From Streptomyces sp. Act143 (GTDB lineage: Bacteria > Actinomycetota > Actinomycetes > Streptomycetales > Streptomycetaceae): a stretch of 64,000 nucleotides of DNA. The notes beneath the pieces were generated by a model, which saw only the letters and a program-made list of their open reading frames with translations, was not told the origin of the DNA and did not search any database. How positions within the stretch are numbered: position 1 is the stretch's first letter; each line of letters opens with the position of its first letter. Shown one piece after another: positions 27,523 to 36,900 of this stretch. A program made the translations under genes and the position numbers. The stretch covers positions 6,594,303 through 6,658,302 of the forward strand of contig NZ_QFRX01000001.1 of NCBI RefSeq assembly GCF_003143935.1, given 5' to 3'.

Positions 27523-28857
27523 TCAGCAGCGCGGCACGGGCTTGCTGTAGGTGGTGTTGCCGGGCGTGGCCACGTAATAGTCCGAGACGTAGTGGCCGTT
27601 GTCGATCCGGTCCCAGACCTTGGTGGTGCCGACCGCCGAGCCGACGCGTTGGCAAGTGACCCAGGCCAGGGCCCCGTTGGGTGAGGTGCCCACCGCGGCG
27701 TACGAGGCGCCGGGCCCGCTGCGTTCGGTCAGACCGCCGCTCGCGGTGACCTGGTAGGGGTAGGTGCAGCGGGGCAGGGGGGAACTGTAGCCAGTGGTGG
27801 AGGGTGTGCTGACGTAGTGGTCCGTGACATAGCTGCCGTCGGTGAGCTTGTCCCACACGGAGGTGGAGCCCACCTTGAGTCCGGGAGCCTGGCACACCAC
27901 CTTGAGGGACGAGCCCGGTGCGTACGTCCTGGCCACCGGATAGCTCGTCGACGGTCCCGTGCGGGCGTTCAGGGCAGTGGTACTGGTCACGGTGTACGTG
28001 TGGGCGACCGTGGCGACCGGGGTGTCGAGGCGGTCGGTGTCGATGTTGACGGTGACGCCGCCGTACGTCTCGTCGTGGCCGCCCCGGAACTGCTTGGCGC
28101 GCTGGTGGACGGCCCACTTGGTGTCGGGGACGGCGGCCCAGCCCTTCAGGGAGTCGATGCCGTCGTAGCGGGCGATCCACAGGGCGTCCGGGCGGGCGTA
28201 GGACGTCGAGGTGTAGACGTCGGAGAGCTGCTTCGCGCCGAGGTTGAGGTTCATGTAGACACCGGAGACGTAGCCGAGCCGGTGCAGCTCCTTGGTCCAG
28301 GCGGAGAGATGGTTCAGCACGGCGGCGCGGCACGCGGTGTCGGTCTGCGAGTAGTTCTCGATGTCGTTGTAGAAGGCGCTGCCGGGTTGCATGCCGAGGG
28401 CCTTCGCGGCGGCGACGGCGTCGTCCGCCGCGGTGACGCCCTGCGCCCTGGCGGTCGCCGGATCGGTGCTGATCTTGGCGTCGGTGGGCCGGGCTCCGCA
28501 GGGCGGTTGCAGGCCCTTGTAGATGGGCAGCAGACGCCATTTGAGCTTCGAGACGGAAGCGACCCAGGAGGCGGTCAACTGCGGCTGACTGCACGTGCGG
28601 TTGACACCGCCGATGTACACGCCGAGGGCGCGGTACGGCGAGGCGTTCCACGCCTGGATCGTGGCGAGCGGCGGGGCCGTGCAGGCGTCGAAGGCGAGCC
28701 CGGAGTACCGGGTGGCGCTCGCACCGGCCGGGTAGCCGGCCGGCGTGGCGGGTTCGGCGGCGGCCTCGGGTGCGAGGAACAGGGCCGTGCCGGCGCTCAG
28801 CAGGCAGGCGGACGACGCGGCGAGGATTCTTCGAAGGACGGAAGGCTGGTGCGACAT
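27523..28857 (-). CDS. Secreted DUF1906 glycoside-hydrolase-like protein with two SH3-type repeats
   Basis: A 444-residue exported protein. Signal peptide: basic MSHQPSVLRRIL, a hydrophobic core and an AAAEPA cleavage region near residue 34. Residues 45-275 match the DUF1906 (Rv2525c-like) TIM-barrel domain, with GLAFDACTAPPLATIQAW, GVYIGGVNRTC, AFYNDIENY and DALWIARYDG. Two bacterial SH3-like repeats of about 75 residues follow (LNARTGPSTSYPV and LTERSGPGASYAAVG), each with paired Cys and a WDKL or WDRI segment. It probably acts on or binds the cell wall. The catalytic Asp/Glu pair NDIEN is retained. Confidence 0.9.
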   Translation of the reverse strand: MSHQPSVLRRILAASSACLLSAGTALFLAPEAAAEPATPAGYPAGASATRYSGLAFDACTAPPLATIQAWNASPYRALGVYIGGVNRTCSQPQLTASWVASVSKLKWRLLPIYKGLQPPCGARPTDAKISTDPATARAQGVTAADDAVAAAKALGMQPGSAFYNDIENYSQTDTACRAAVLNHLSAWTKELHRLGYVSGVYMNLNLGAKQLSDVYTSTSYARPDALWIARYDGIDSLKGWAAVPDTKWAVHQRAKQFRGGHDETYGGVTVNIDTDRLDTPVATVAHTYTVTSTTALNARTGPSTSYPVARTYAPGSSLKVVCQAPGLKVGSTSVWDKLTDGSYVTDHYVSTPSTTGYSSPLPRCTYPYQVTASGGLTERSGPGASYAAVGTSPNGALAWVTCQRVGSAVGTTKVWDRIDNGHYVSDYYVATPGNTTYSKPVPRC

Positions 28858-29134
28858 GAGGGCCCCCTTGAGCGGGTCGACGCAGCTTGCGTCAGGTTCG
28901 TCGTACCCCGCCCGGCACGCGCTGGGCCGGTCGACCCGCCGGAGGGGGCCGGTCAGCCCTGATTCCTGGCGTGCGGTGTCCTGTGGTGCCCATGGGATGT
29001 CGGATCACGTCGGCGTGCGCGGAGTTGACAGGGTGCAAGGAACGGGCGGGCGGAGTTGGCAGGAGGCCGCGCGGCCCTGTCTGCGGGACCTACGGCACCT
29101 GACGGCCGTCGGCGGGCGGGGGCTGGATGGAGGC
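28858..29134. promoter_or_regulatory. Divergent gap between the DUF1906 and MFS genes
   Basis: A 277-base gene-free region. GGGGCCGGTCAGCCC at 28944-28958 is a weak DosR-like match 87 bases upstream of the DUF1906 start. A purine-rich GGATGGAGGC precedes the MFS start at 29135. No clear operator for the downstream TetR gene was found here; its best candidate lies at 30826-30851. Confidence 0.3.
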
Positions 29135-30730
29135 ATGACGAATGTGCGCGATGTTCCGCCGACGGCCGCGGCACCGGAGGGGCGCAGGGCAGGGAACCGC
29201 TGGATCGCCCTCGTCGTGCTCTGTGTGTCGCTGCTGATCGTGTCGTTGGACAACACGATCCTGAACGTGGCCCTGCCCACCCTGGTGAAGGAACTGGAGG
29301 CCACGACGACCCAGTTGCAGTGGATCGTCGACGCCTACGCGCTGGTCTTCGCCGGCCTGATGCTGGTCTCCGGCAGCAGCGCGGACCGCTTCGGCCGCCG
29401 ACGGGTGTTCACCACCGGGCTGGCCCTGTTCGGAGCGGCGTCGGCCTGGGCCGCCTACTCCGGGTCGGTGGAGATGCTCATCGCGGCGCGGGCCGGCATG
29501 GGAGTGGGCGCGGCGATGATGATGCCCGCCACCCTGTCGATCATCACCGACGTGTTCCGCGACCCCGGCGAGCGACGGCGTGCGATCGGCATCTGGGCCG
29601 GCACCAGCGGTCTGGGGATCGCCATCGGCCCGGTCGCGGGCGGGCTGCTCCTGGAACGGTTCTGGTGGGGCTCGGTCTTCTGGGTCAACATCCCCGTCGC
29701 GCTCATCGGCCTGGTGTGCGCGCAACTGCTGGTGCCGGACTCCAGCAACGCCCGCGCCCTGCGTCCCGACCCGGTCGGGGCCGCACTCTCGATCGCGGGT
29801 CTGGGACTGGTGCTGTGGGCGATCATCGAGGCGCCGGTACGCGGCTGGACCTCTGGCGTCGTGCTCGGGGCCGGCGGCGCCGGACTGGTGGTGCTGGTGT
29901 GCTTCGCGCTCTGGGAGCGGGCCAGCAGCCACCCCATGCTCGACCTGGGCTTCTTCCGCGCGCGCCGCTTCTCGATCGCGACCTCCTCGGTGTCCCTGGC
30001 GATGTTCGGGCTCTTCGGTGCCCTGTTCGTCCTGACCCAGTACCTGCAGTTCGGCCTCGGCTACACCGCCCTGGAGACCGGGGTGCGCATCCTGCCGGTG
30101 GCCGGTCTGCTGGCCGTGGTCGCACCGCTGTCGCCGGTGCTGGTGCGCTGGGCGGGCACCAAGACCGTGGTGGGCACCGGGCTCCTGGTCGTGGCCGGCG
30201 GCCTGTGGCAGCTGTCCGGCGCCGATACGGCCTCGGCATACGGCGACGTCCTCGGCGGCATGATGCTGCTGGGGCTCGGCGCGGGCCTGGTCGTCCCGGC
30301 CGCGCTGGACTCCCTCATGGGCACGCTGCCGCCGGGGGACACGGGCGTGGGTTCGGCGACCAACGGCGTGGCCGTCCAGCTCGGTGGCGCACTCGGCGTG
30401 GCGATCGTGGGCAGTTTGCTGACCACCCGTTACCAGGACCGTATGGGCCCGCCCCTGAGGCCGTACAGGCTGCCGCAGGACGTGTCGGACAGCGTCCTCG
30501 GATCGCTCGGCGGAGCGCTCGCGCTGGCCGACCGGGTCGGCGGTACGGCGGGGCGCATGCTCGCGACGCTGGCACGTTCGGCGTTCGTCAGCGGTATGGG
30601 TCTCGGGCTGCTGGTCGGGGCCGCCGTCGCCGCGGGCGGAGCGCTGCTGGCCTTCCTCGCCCTGCCTTCCCGCCCGTCCCGGCAGCACCCTGCCGCCGCG
30701 GTGCACCCGGGGCCCGAGGAGCCCGAGTGA
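29135..30730 (+). CDS. MFS drug exporter, DHA2 family (14 TM)
   Basis: A 531-residue drug:H+ antiporter. Motif D1 of DHA2 transporters is LDNTILNVALP (about 31-41), motif A is SSADRFGRRRVF (about 86-97) and motif C-like SGLGIAIGPVAGG lies near 159-171. Hydrophobicity gives about 14 TM helices. The ATG at 29135 (MTNVRDVPP) follows GGAGG, and upstream in-frame starts run into non-conserved sequence. A palindromic operator, a small membrane gene and a TetR gene follow on the same strand, suggesting a drug-inducible export locus. The substrate is unknown. Confidence 0.93.
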   Translation: MTNVRDVPPTAAAPEGRRAGNRWIALVVLCVSLLIVSLDNTILNVALPTLVKELEATTTQLQWIVDAYALVFAGLMLVSGSSADRFGRRRVFTTGLALFGAASAWAAYSGSVEMLIAARAGMGVGAAMMMPATLSIITDVFRDPGERRRAIGIWAGTSGLGIAIGPVAGGLLLERFWWGSVFWVNIPVALIGLVCAQLLVPDSSNARALRPDPVGAALSIAGLGLVLWAIIEAPVRGWTSGVVLGAGGAGLVVLVCFALWERASSHPMLDLGFFRARRFSIATSSVSLAMFGLFGALFVLTQYLQFGLGYTALETGVRILPVAGLLAVVAPLSPVLVRWAGTKTVVGTGLLVVAGGLWQLSGADTASAYGDVLGGMMLLGLGAGLVVPAALDSLMGTLPPGDTGVGSATNGVAVQLGGALGVAIVGSLLTTRYQDRMGPPLRPYRLPQDVSDSVLGSLGGALALADRVGGTAGRMLATLARSAFVSGMGLGLLVGAAVAAGGALLAFLALPSRPSRQHPAAAVHPGPEEPE

Positions 30731-30825
30731 GGGGAGCGGCGCGAGGAACGTGGCTGACTTCTCACGGTTCGAACTCCTCGTGCCGCGACAGGAATTGCGG
30801 TGTGCGGTGCGGGAGGAGCAGACTT

Positions 30826-30851
30826 GTTAACGCAAGGACACATGCGTTAAC
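30826..30851. promoter_or_regulatory. Perfect 8-bp inverted repeat, candidate TetR operator
   Basis: GTTAACGC (30826-30833) and GCGTTAAC (30844-30851) are exact inverted copies separated by 10 bases. The element starts 96 bases after the MFS stop and ends 14 bases before the ATG of the 79-residue gene, overlapping its likely leader. An AT-containing perfect palindrome is rare in this genome and fits a TetR-family operator. The TetR gene starts about 310 bases downstream. Confidence 0.7.
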
Positions 30852-30865
30852 GGGAGGCGAGGTTC

Positions 30866-31105
30866 ATGCTTCTCCCCGAAGGCTTCTGGGTGTTGTTCGG
30901 CGTGATCGTCGTGGCCGGGTTGGTCGCCACGACCGCGGTGGCCGCACTGCTCTCCACTCTGACGACCGGGCGTACCGGCGTGCGCCGGGAGGGGACGCCC
31001 CAACTGTCCCGGTCGCCCCGGCCGTCCCGGCCGAGGCGCGGGGAACCGGCCGCTGTGCAGCGGCTTCCGCGTCCGGCGCAGGGGGGTTACCCGAAGGCGG
31101 GCTGA
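30866..31105 (+). CDS. Small single-TM protein
   Basis: A 79-residue protein with one membrane helix at about 7-32 (FWVLFGVIVVAGLVATTAVAAL) and a basic Pro/Arg/Ser-rich cytoplasmic tail. GGGAGGCGAGG precedes the ATG. It sits directly behind the palindrome at 30826-30851 and ahead of the TetR gene. Whether it belongs to the efflux system is unknown. Small size limits certainty. Confidence 0.5.
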   Translation: MLLPEGFWVLFGVIVVAGLVATTAVAALLSTLTTGRTGVRREGTPQLSRSPRPSRPRRGEPAAVQRLPRPAQGGYPKAG

Positions 31106-31158
31106 TCCGCGGCATCCGGTGGGGGCGAAGTCGGCACGTGCTGCGTTACGTTGGCACG

Positions 31159-31758
31159 GTGCCCGTCCGCAGCCGTCCACCAGCACGTCGGCCGGGCGGC
31201 CGCAGTGCCCGTGTGCGCGCCGCCGTCCTGGCCGCGACGGTGGACGTGCTGCTCGACGCAGGGCTGGAGGCCCTCTCGATAGGGGAGGTCGCCCGTCGGG
31301 CCGGCGTGCACGAGTCCTCCGTCTACCGGCGCTGGGGGACCAAGGGCAACCTGGCCCTCGACGCGGTACTGGACCGCACGCGCACGGAGATCCCGGTTCC
31401 GGACACGGGCGCCCTGCGCACGGATCTGAGCGCGTTGCTGCACGGGACGGCGGCGTTCGTCCGGACCCCCCTCGGCGCGCTGCTGGTACGGATGGCGCTG
31501 CGGGAGGACATGGCCGAGTTCGAGGGCGCCCGCGAGCGGTTCTGGAACCACCGCTTCGCCGCCGGTTCCGCGGTGCTCGCCCGCGCCGGGGAACGCGGTG
31601 AACTGCGCCCGGGAGTCGACCACCGCCTCGTCTTCGAGGCGCTCATGGGCCCCCTGCACATGCGGCTGCTGCTGACCCGGGAGCCGTTGGACGACGCCTT
31701 CCTGGACGGGGTGGTGGACCTGGTGCTGGACGGCATCGCACCACCGCACCGCTGGTGA
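31159..31758 (+). CDS. TetR/AcrR family transcriptional regulator
   Basis: A 199-residue regulator. The N-terminal HTH is clear: VRAAVLAATVDVLLDAGLEA, then LSIGEVARRAGVHESSVYRR with WGTK and a third-helix N. The C-terminal ligand domain (about 75-195) is all-helical. The GTG at 31159 gives a normal family length; a GTG at 31138 would add seven residues. It probably represses the MFS exporter and/or the small membrane gene through the 30826-30851 palindrome. That link is inferred from proximity. Confidence 0.88.
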   Translation: MPVRSRPPARRPGGRSARVRAAVLAATVDVLLDAGLEALSIGEVARRAGVHESSVYRRWGTKGNLALDAVLDRTRTEIPVPDTGALRTDLSALLHGTAAFVRTPLGALLVRMALREDMAEFEGARERFWNHRFAAGSAVLARAGERGELRPGVDHRLVFEALMGPLHMRLLLTREPLDDAFLDGVVDLVLDGIAPPHRW

Positions 31759-31818
31759 GCCCAGGGCCGGGAACCGCTGTGCTCGGCCTCGTGCCGTCAG
31801 CAGGTGACGACCGCAAGC

Positions 31819-32643
31819 TCACGCCCACGGCGAGGAGACGGCGAAGGCCGTGGTGACGTGCTTGATCTCCTCCGGGGTCAGGCCCTCGGCCCTGCGTCCG
31901 GCGACCAGGTCCATGTACTCGTAGCGGGCACCGGTCTCGACGTACTCCACGCGGTCGACGGCGTGCATCACCGACACGTCGGAGCGGGCCATCACCCCGT
32001 GCTTGCTCCACAACACCACGTGCGCGTGGCGCAGTTGCTCGACGTTGGCCGACATCAGCTGCGCCGAGCCGGGGACCATGAAGTCCAGCACCCCGACCCC
32101 CTGCGGCAGGCTGATCATCGTCTCCGGCTCCCAGCGCAGGATGCGGGAGTTGAGGGCCTGCGTACTGCGGTAGGCGGGGATGTGGCTCAGGTAGGTCAGG
32201 TGCGGGGGCTGCGCGTGGATCACGGCCTGGAAGGTGATGCCGCGCCGGGCCACCTGGTCCTGATGCACCGCCAGATGAGAGTTGAACTCGCTGGTCAGGC
32301 CGGAGAACCGGCGACGAGGTGAGGTGCGCAGGGTGGCTGAGCCCCCGTCGGGGTGGATGTGCACCGCGCCGATGCCGGCCAGCGGGTCCTGCGCGAGGTC
32401 GCGCAGCCGGCGTCCGGAGCCGGTCACGAGGACGGTGCGCCCGGCCAACGCCGGGGCGCAGACGGGCAAGGCGATCTCCTCGGTGCAGGGGAAGCGGTCG
32501 GCGAGGTCGAGTTCCCGGCCCACGAACACCGAGAGGTTGCCGGCGGCCGCTTCGCTGGCGTCGATGTCGCTGATGCGGCTGCCGGCCGCCCCCATGTCGG
32601 CGAGCAGGTCGTCGAGGTCGGGGCGGGGCGTGGAGTTCGGCAT
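31819..32643 (-). CDS. RhaD-like class II aldolase
   Basis: A 274-residue protein, the same length as E. coli rhamnulose-1-phosphate aldolase and collinear with it: AAGNLSVFVG, TVLVTGSGRRLRDLAQDP, GLTSEFNSHLAVH, VLDFMVPGSAQLMSANVEQL and HVVLWSKHGVMA. The enzyme would split a ketose-1-phosphate to DHAP and an aldehyde. The usual metal-binding HxH reads His-Ala-Gln (VIHAQPPHLTYL), so one ligand differs, although the final His in SKHGV is kept. A LacI-type operator lies 71 bases upstream. No kinase or isomerase gene adjoins, so the sugar is uncertain. Confidence 0.8.
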   Translation of the reverse strand: MPNSTPRPDLDDLLADMGAAGSRISDIDASEAAAGNLSVFVGRELDLADRFPCTEEIALPVCAPALAGRTVLVTGSGRRLRDLAQDPLAGIGAVHIHPDGGSATLRTSPRRRFSGLTSEFNSHLAVHQDQVARRGITFQAVIHAQPPHLTYLSHIPAYRSTQALNSRILRWEPETMISLPQGVGVLDFMVPGSAQLMSANVEQLRHAHVVLWSKHGVMARSDVSVMHAVDRVEYVETGARYEYMDLVAGRRAEGLTPEEIKHVTTAFAVSSPWA

Positions 32644-33091
32644 GGCTTGCTCTCCTCATGGGGTGAGGGGGAGTGCGAGGGGCGGGTCGGGTTCGGTGGA
32701 CCGGCAAAGGGCATGAAACGTTTCAGCGCCGTGTTCACCGTAGGCCGGGAGCCGCGGGCAGGCACAGGGGTCCAACGGGCTGACAGCGAGGGCCCGTCGA
32801 CCCATGACTCGTGGCCCGACGGACCCGGCGGGCGACGCATGCCGGCTTCCGTCTGCCCCCGCGACACCCCGCAGACCACCTCGAAGCAGGGCGAACCGAT
32901 GCCGCGACCACTGTCGAAAATGCTGAATGGGTCTGGCAGGTACATGACCTAACGGCCTGAAGCGGCATACCATCGCAAGGCCCCGGAGGGGCGGTCGACC
33001 GGGTGTCCGGCCCCACCGGACCACCAGCGCCGCTCCTTCGCGTACCCGGCCCCGCCGGGGCCGGAATCCCCCCACGGATGAAGGAGCAGCC
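32644..33091. promoter_or_regulatory. Divergent gap, aldolase versus snapalysin gene
   Basis: A 448-base region without a convincing gene. Apart from the LacI-type operator at 32714-32725, nothing distinctive was seen. The snapalysin gene has an AAGGAGCAGCC ribosome binding site at about 33081-33091. Snapalysin genes are often paired with a divergent LysR regulator; here none is present. Confidence 0.4.
32714..32725. promoter_or_regulatory. LacI/GalR-type operator
   Basis: TGAAACGTTTCA is a perfect 12-base palindrome with a central CG, the hallmark of LacI/GalR-family operators. It lies 71 bases upstream of the minus-strand RhaD-like aldolase start. No LacI-family gene occurs in the window, so the cognate repressor is elsewhere. 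Its position suggests sugar-induced control of the aldolase. Confidence 0.75.
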
Positions 33092-33667
33092 ATGCCCCTC
33101 GGCACATGGCTCAAGGCAGGCACGTCCGCCACGGCGCTCGTCCTCGCCCTGGCGGGCGCCGCGACCGCCGCCCCCGCGCGTGAACCGTCCACCGCCCGGG
33201 CGGCAGTGGTGACCCTTCGCTACGACGACAGCCGCGCCGGAGGCTGGGAGTCCGCGATAGCGGCCGGGGTCGCCTCGTGGAACGCGAACGTGAGCAACGT
33301 CCGGCTGGTGGAAGCGGCACCCGGCGCCGGAGCCGAGATCGTGATCGTCGCCACCACGGGCTGGCCGCAGGCCACGCTCGGACCCGTTCGTCCGGGCCGT
33401 CAGGTCCGTGTCGAGCTCGGCAGCCAGGCCGTGAGCCAGGGTTACGACAGGACCCGGATCGCCGCCCACGAGCTGGGGCACAGCCTCGGGCTGCCGGACA
33501 CCAAACCCGGCCCCTGCTCCCAGCTGATGTCGGGGTCGAGCGCGGGCACGTCCTGCACCAGCGCCGTACCCGACGCGACCGAGCGGTCCCGCGTCCAGTC
33601 CGCGTACGCGAGCGGCGCCGCCGCGCTCGTACGCACGGACGCCAGGAACCTCATCGACGCGCCCTGA
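33092..33667 (+). CDS. snpA: Snapalysin, secreted small neutral zinc protease (M7)
   Basis: A 191-residue secreted metalloprotease. Signal peptide residues 1-27 (basic start, LVLALAGAATAAPA). The zinc motif HELGHSLGLPD is at residues 126-136, with the third ligand Asp, diagnostic for family M7. A Cys pair (about 142 and 154) matches the single disulfide of the family. The propeptide is very short compared with classical snapalysins of about 220 residues. Snapalysins digest milk proteins and hydrolyse on the imino side of aromatic residues. Confidence 0.92.
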   Translation: MPLGTWLKAGTSATALVLALAGAATAAPAREPSTARAAVVTLRYDDSRAGGWESAIAAGVASWNANVSNVRLVEAAPGAGAEIVIVATTGWPQATLGPVRPGRQVRVELGSQAVSQGYDRTRIAAHELGHSLGLPDTKPGPCSQLMSGSSAGTSCTSAVPDATERSRVQSAYASGAAALVRTDARNLIDAP

Positions 33668-33871
33668 GCGCCCCGGCGGTCGTCTCCCGGACGGCCGCCT
33701 GGACGTCGGCCTGTCGCCGACGTCGTAGCCCGCACCTCGCAACCCCCGTGTGCCCGCGCCCCAGGCGGGTGCACGGGGATGCGCGGTGCCGTGAACGGCC
33801 GCGCGGTGCCGGGTCGTTCGTGCCGCACGCGGACGGATCTCTGCCGAGCGCCACTGTTCGTGGTGCGCGTG

Positions 33872-33902
33872 TTGACCCTGCTGGGGGAGCCGGTCGTAGA
33901 GT
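33872..33902 (+). promoter_or_regulatory. Possible promoter of the nar operon
   Basis: TTGACC (33872-33877) and TAGAGT (33897-33902) are spaced 19 bases apart and resemble -35/-10 elements of the housekeeping sigma factor, with slightly long spacing. Transcription would begin near 33909, which favours the narG start at 33966 over the GTG at 33906. No clear FNR, NarL or DosR-type site was identified in this gap. Confidence 0.35.
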
Positions 33903-33965
33903 CGTGTGTCAGCCGGAACCGATCACGATTCGAACGGGCCGCGGCGCCCGGAGCGGGGTGGCACG

Positions 33966-36900
33966 GTGAGCGCGGAGACCAACCGGGAGCCGGTACGAGC
34001 GGGCATGGACGGCGATCTGGCGGAGGCGCTGGTGCGCAGCCGCCGGTTCTTCTCCCGGGCGGAGGTCTCCGAGGACCTGCGCACCCTGCACCGCAAGGGC
34101 GGGCGGCAGGCGGACGAGTTCTACCGGGACCGCTGGTCGCACGACAAGGTGGTGCGCTCCACCCACGGGGTCAACTGCACCGGTTCCTGCTCGTGGAAGG
34201 TGTACGTCAAGGACGGCATCATCACGTGGGAGGCACAGCAGACCGACTACCCGTCGGTGGGCCCCGACCGGCCGGAGTACGAGCCGCGCGGCTGCCCGCG
34301 CGGGGCGGCCTTCTCCTGGTACACCTACTCGCCCACCAGGGTGCGCTACCCGTATGTGCGCGGGGTGCTGCTGCAGATGTACCGGGAGGCCAAGGCCCGC
34401 CTGGGGGACCCGGTGGCCGCGTGGGCGGACATCGTCTCCGACCCCGAACGCGCCCGCCGCTACAAGTCCGTCCGCGGCAAGGGCGGCCTGGTCCGGGCGA
34501 GTTGGGACGAGGCGGTGGAGCTGATCGCCGCCGCCCACGTGCACACCATCAAGGAGTACGGCCCCGACCGGCTGGCCGGGTTCTCGCCGATCCCGGCGAT
34601 GTCGATGGTCTCGCACGCCGCCGGCGCCCGCTTCTACTCGCTGCTCGGCGGGGCGATGCTCTCGTTCTACGACTGGTACGCCGACCTGCCGGTCGCCTCC
34701 CCGCAGGTGTTCGGCGACCAGACCGACGTACCCGAGTCGGGGGACTGGTGGGACGCCGGATACCTGATCATGTGGGGCTCCAACCTGCCGGTCACCCGCA
34801 CTCCCGACGCGCACTGGATGGCCGAGGCCCGCTACCGCGGCCAGAAGGTGGTGGCGGTCGCCCCGGACTACGCGGACAACGTCAAGTTCGCAGACGAGTG
34901 GCTCGCCGCCCAGCCCGGCACCGACGGGGCCCTGGCGATGGCGATGGGGCACGTGATCCTCAAGGAGTTCTTCGCCGACCGGGCGACGCCGTACTTCACG
35001 GACTACGTCAAGCGGTACACGGACCTGCCCTTCCTGGTCGCCGTCGAGGAACAGGAGGACGGCTCGTACGCGCCGGGCAAGTTCCTCACCGCCGACGACC
35101 TGGGCGCAGAGCACGCCGCGGCCGAGCACGCGGCGTTCCGCACCGTGCTGCTGGACGGCGCGACCGGCCGGCCCGTCGTGCCGAACGGCACCCTCGGCGA
35201 CCGCTACGGCGAGAGCGGCGCCGGCCGCTGGAACCTGGACCTCGGCGGCGTCGACCCGCTGCTGTCCGCCGACGGCGGCGGCGCGGAGGCCGTGGTCGTG
35301 GAACTGCCCAGGTTCGACGCGCCGGACGGCGGCCCGCGGCGGCTGCGGCGCGGGGTGCCGGTGCGGCGGGTGGCCGGACGCCTGGTGACGACGGTGTTCG
35401 ATCTGCTGCTGGCGCAGTACGGGGTGGCCCGCGCGGGGCTGCCCGGGCAGTGGCCCTCGGGCTACGACGACGCCGAGGAGCCGTACACGCCGGCCTGGCA
35501 GGAGCCGATCACCGGCGTGGACGCCGGGAAGGCGGCGCGGATCGCCCGGGAGTTCGCGGCCAACGCGGAGGAGTCCGGCGGCCGTTCGATGATCGTCATG
35601 GGAGCGGGGACCAACCACTGGTTCCACTCCGACACCATCTACCGGGCCTTCCTCACCCTGACGACACTGACCGGCTGCCAGGGCGTCAACGGCGGCGGCT
35701 GGGCCCACTACGTCGGACAGGAGAAGGTCCGCCCGATCACCGGCTACTCGGCGATCGCCACCGCCGCGGACTGGAACCGGCCCGCCCGGCTCATGATCCA
35801 GACCGCGTACTGGTATCTGCACGGTGACCAGTTCCGCTACGACCCCTTCGCCGCCGACACACTCGCCGCGGCCGGGGCGGGCGGGCTCTTCGCCGGGAAG
35901 AGCACGGCGGATGTCATCGCGCAGTCGGCGCGGATGGGCTGGATGCCCTCGTACCCGACCTTCGACCGCAACCCGCTGGATCTCGCCGACGAGGCCGGGG
36001 CGGCGGGCCGCCCGGTCGCCGAGCACATCGTGGACGAACTCACGGCGGGGCGACTGGGGTTCGCGGGCGAGGACCCGGACGCGCCGGAGAACTTCCCGCG
36101 GGTGCTGACCGTGTGGCGGGCCAACCTGCTGGGTTCGTCGGCGAAGGGCAACGAGTACTTCCTCAAGCACCTCCTGGGCACGGAGTCCGCCGTCCGGGCC
36201 ACCGAGGCGCCGCCCGACGCCAGGCCACGGGAGGTGACGTGGCGGGAGGAGGCCCCCACCGGCAAGCTCGATCTGCTGCTCACCCTCGACTTCCGCATGA
36301 CCAGCACGACCGTCTTCTCCGACGTCGTCCTGCCCGCCGCCACCTGGTACGAGAAACACGACCTGTCCAGCACGGACATGCACCCCTTCGTGCACGCCTT
36401 CAACCCGGCCATCGCCCCGCCCTGGCAGACCCGCACCGACTGGGACGCCTTCCACACCATCGCGCGGGAGTTCAGCCGCCAGGCCGCCGAGCACCTGGGG
36501 GTGCGCACCGACGTCGTCGCCGCCCCGCTGCTGCACGACACCCCGGACGAACTGGCCACCCCGCACGGCCGCGTCCGCGACTGGAAGGCGGGGGAGTGCG
36601 AGCCGGTCCCCGGGCGCACCATGCCCAAGCTGATCACGGTGGAGCGCGACTACGCGGCCGTCGCGGACAAGATGAGCGCCCTCGGACCGCTGCTGGACAG
36701 TCTGGGGGCCACCACCAAGGGCATCACGTTCCACCTGGACAAGGAGCTGCAGTACCTGCGGCACAAGAACGGTGTCGTCCGCGGCGGCGCGGCCGACGGG
36801 CGCCCGTCGATCGCCCGCGACGTGCACGCCTGCGAGGCGATCCTCGCCCTGTCCGGCACCACGAACGGCCATCTCGCCACGCAGGGATTCCATTCCCTGG

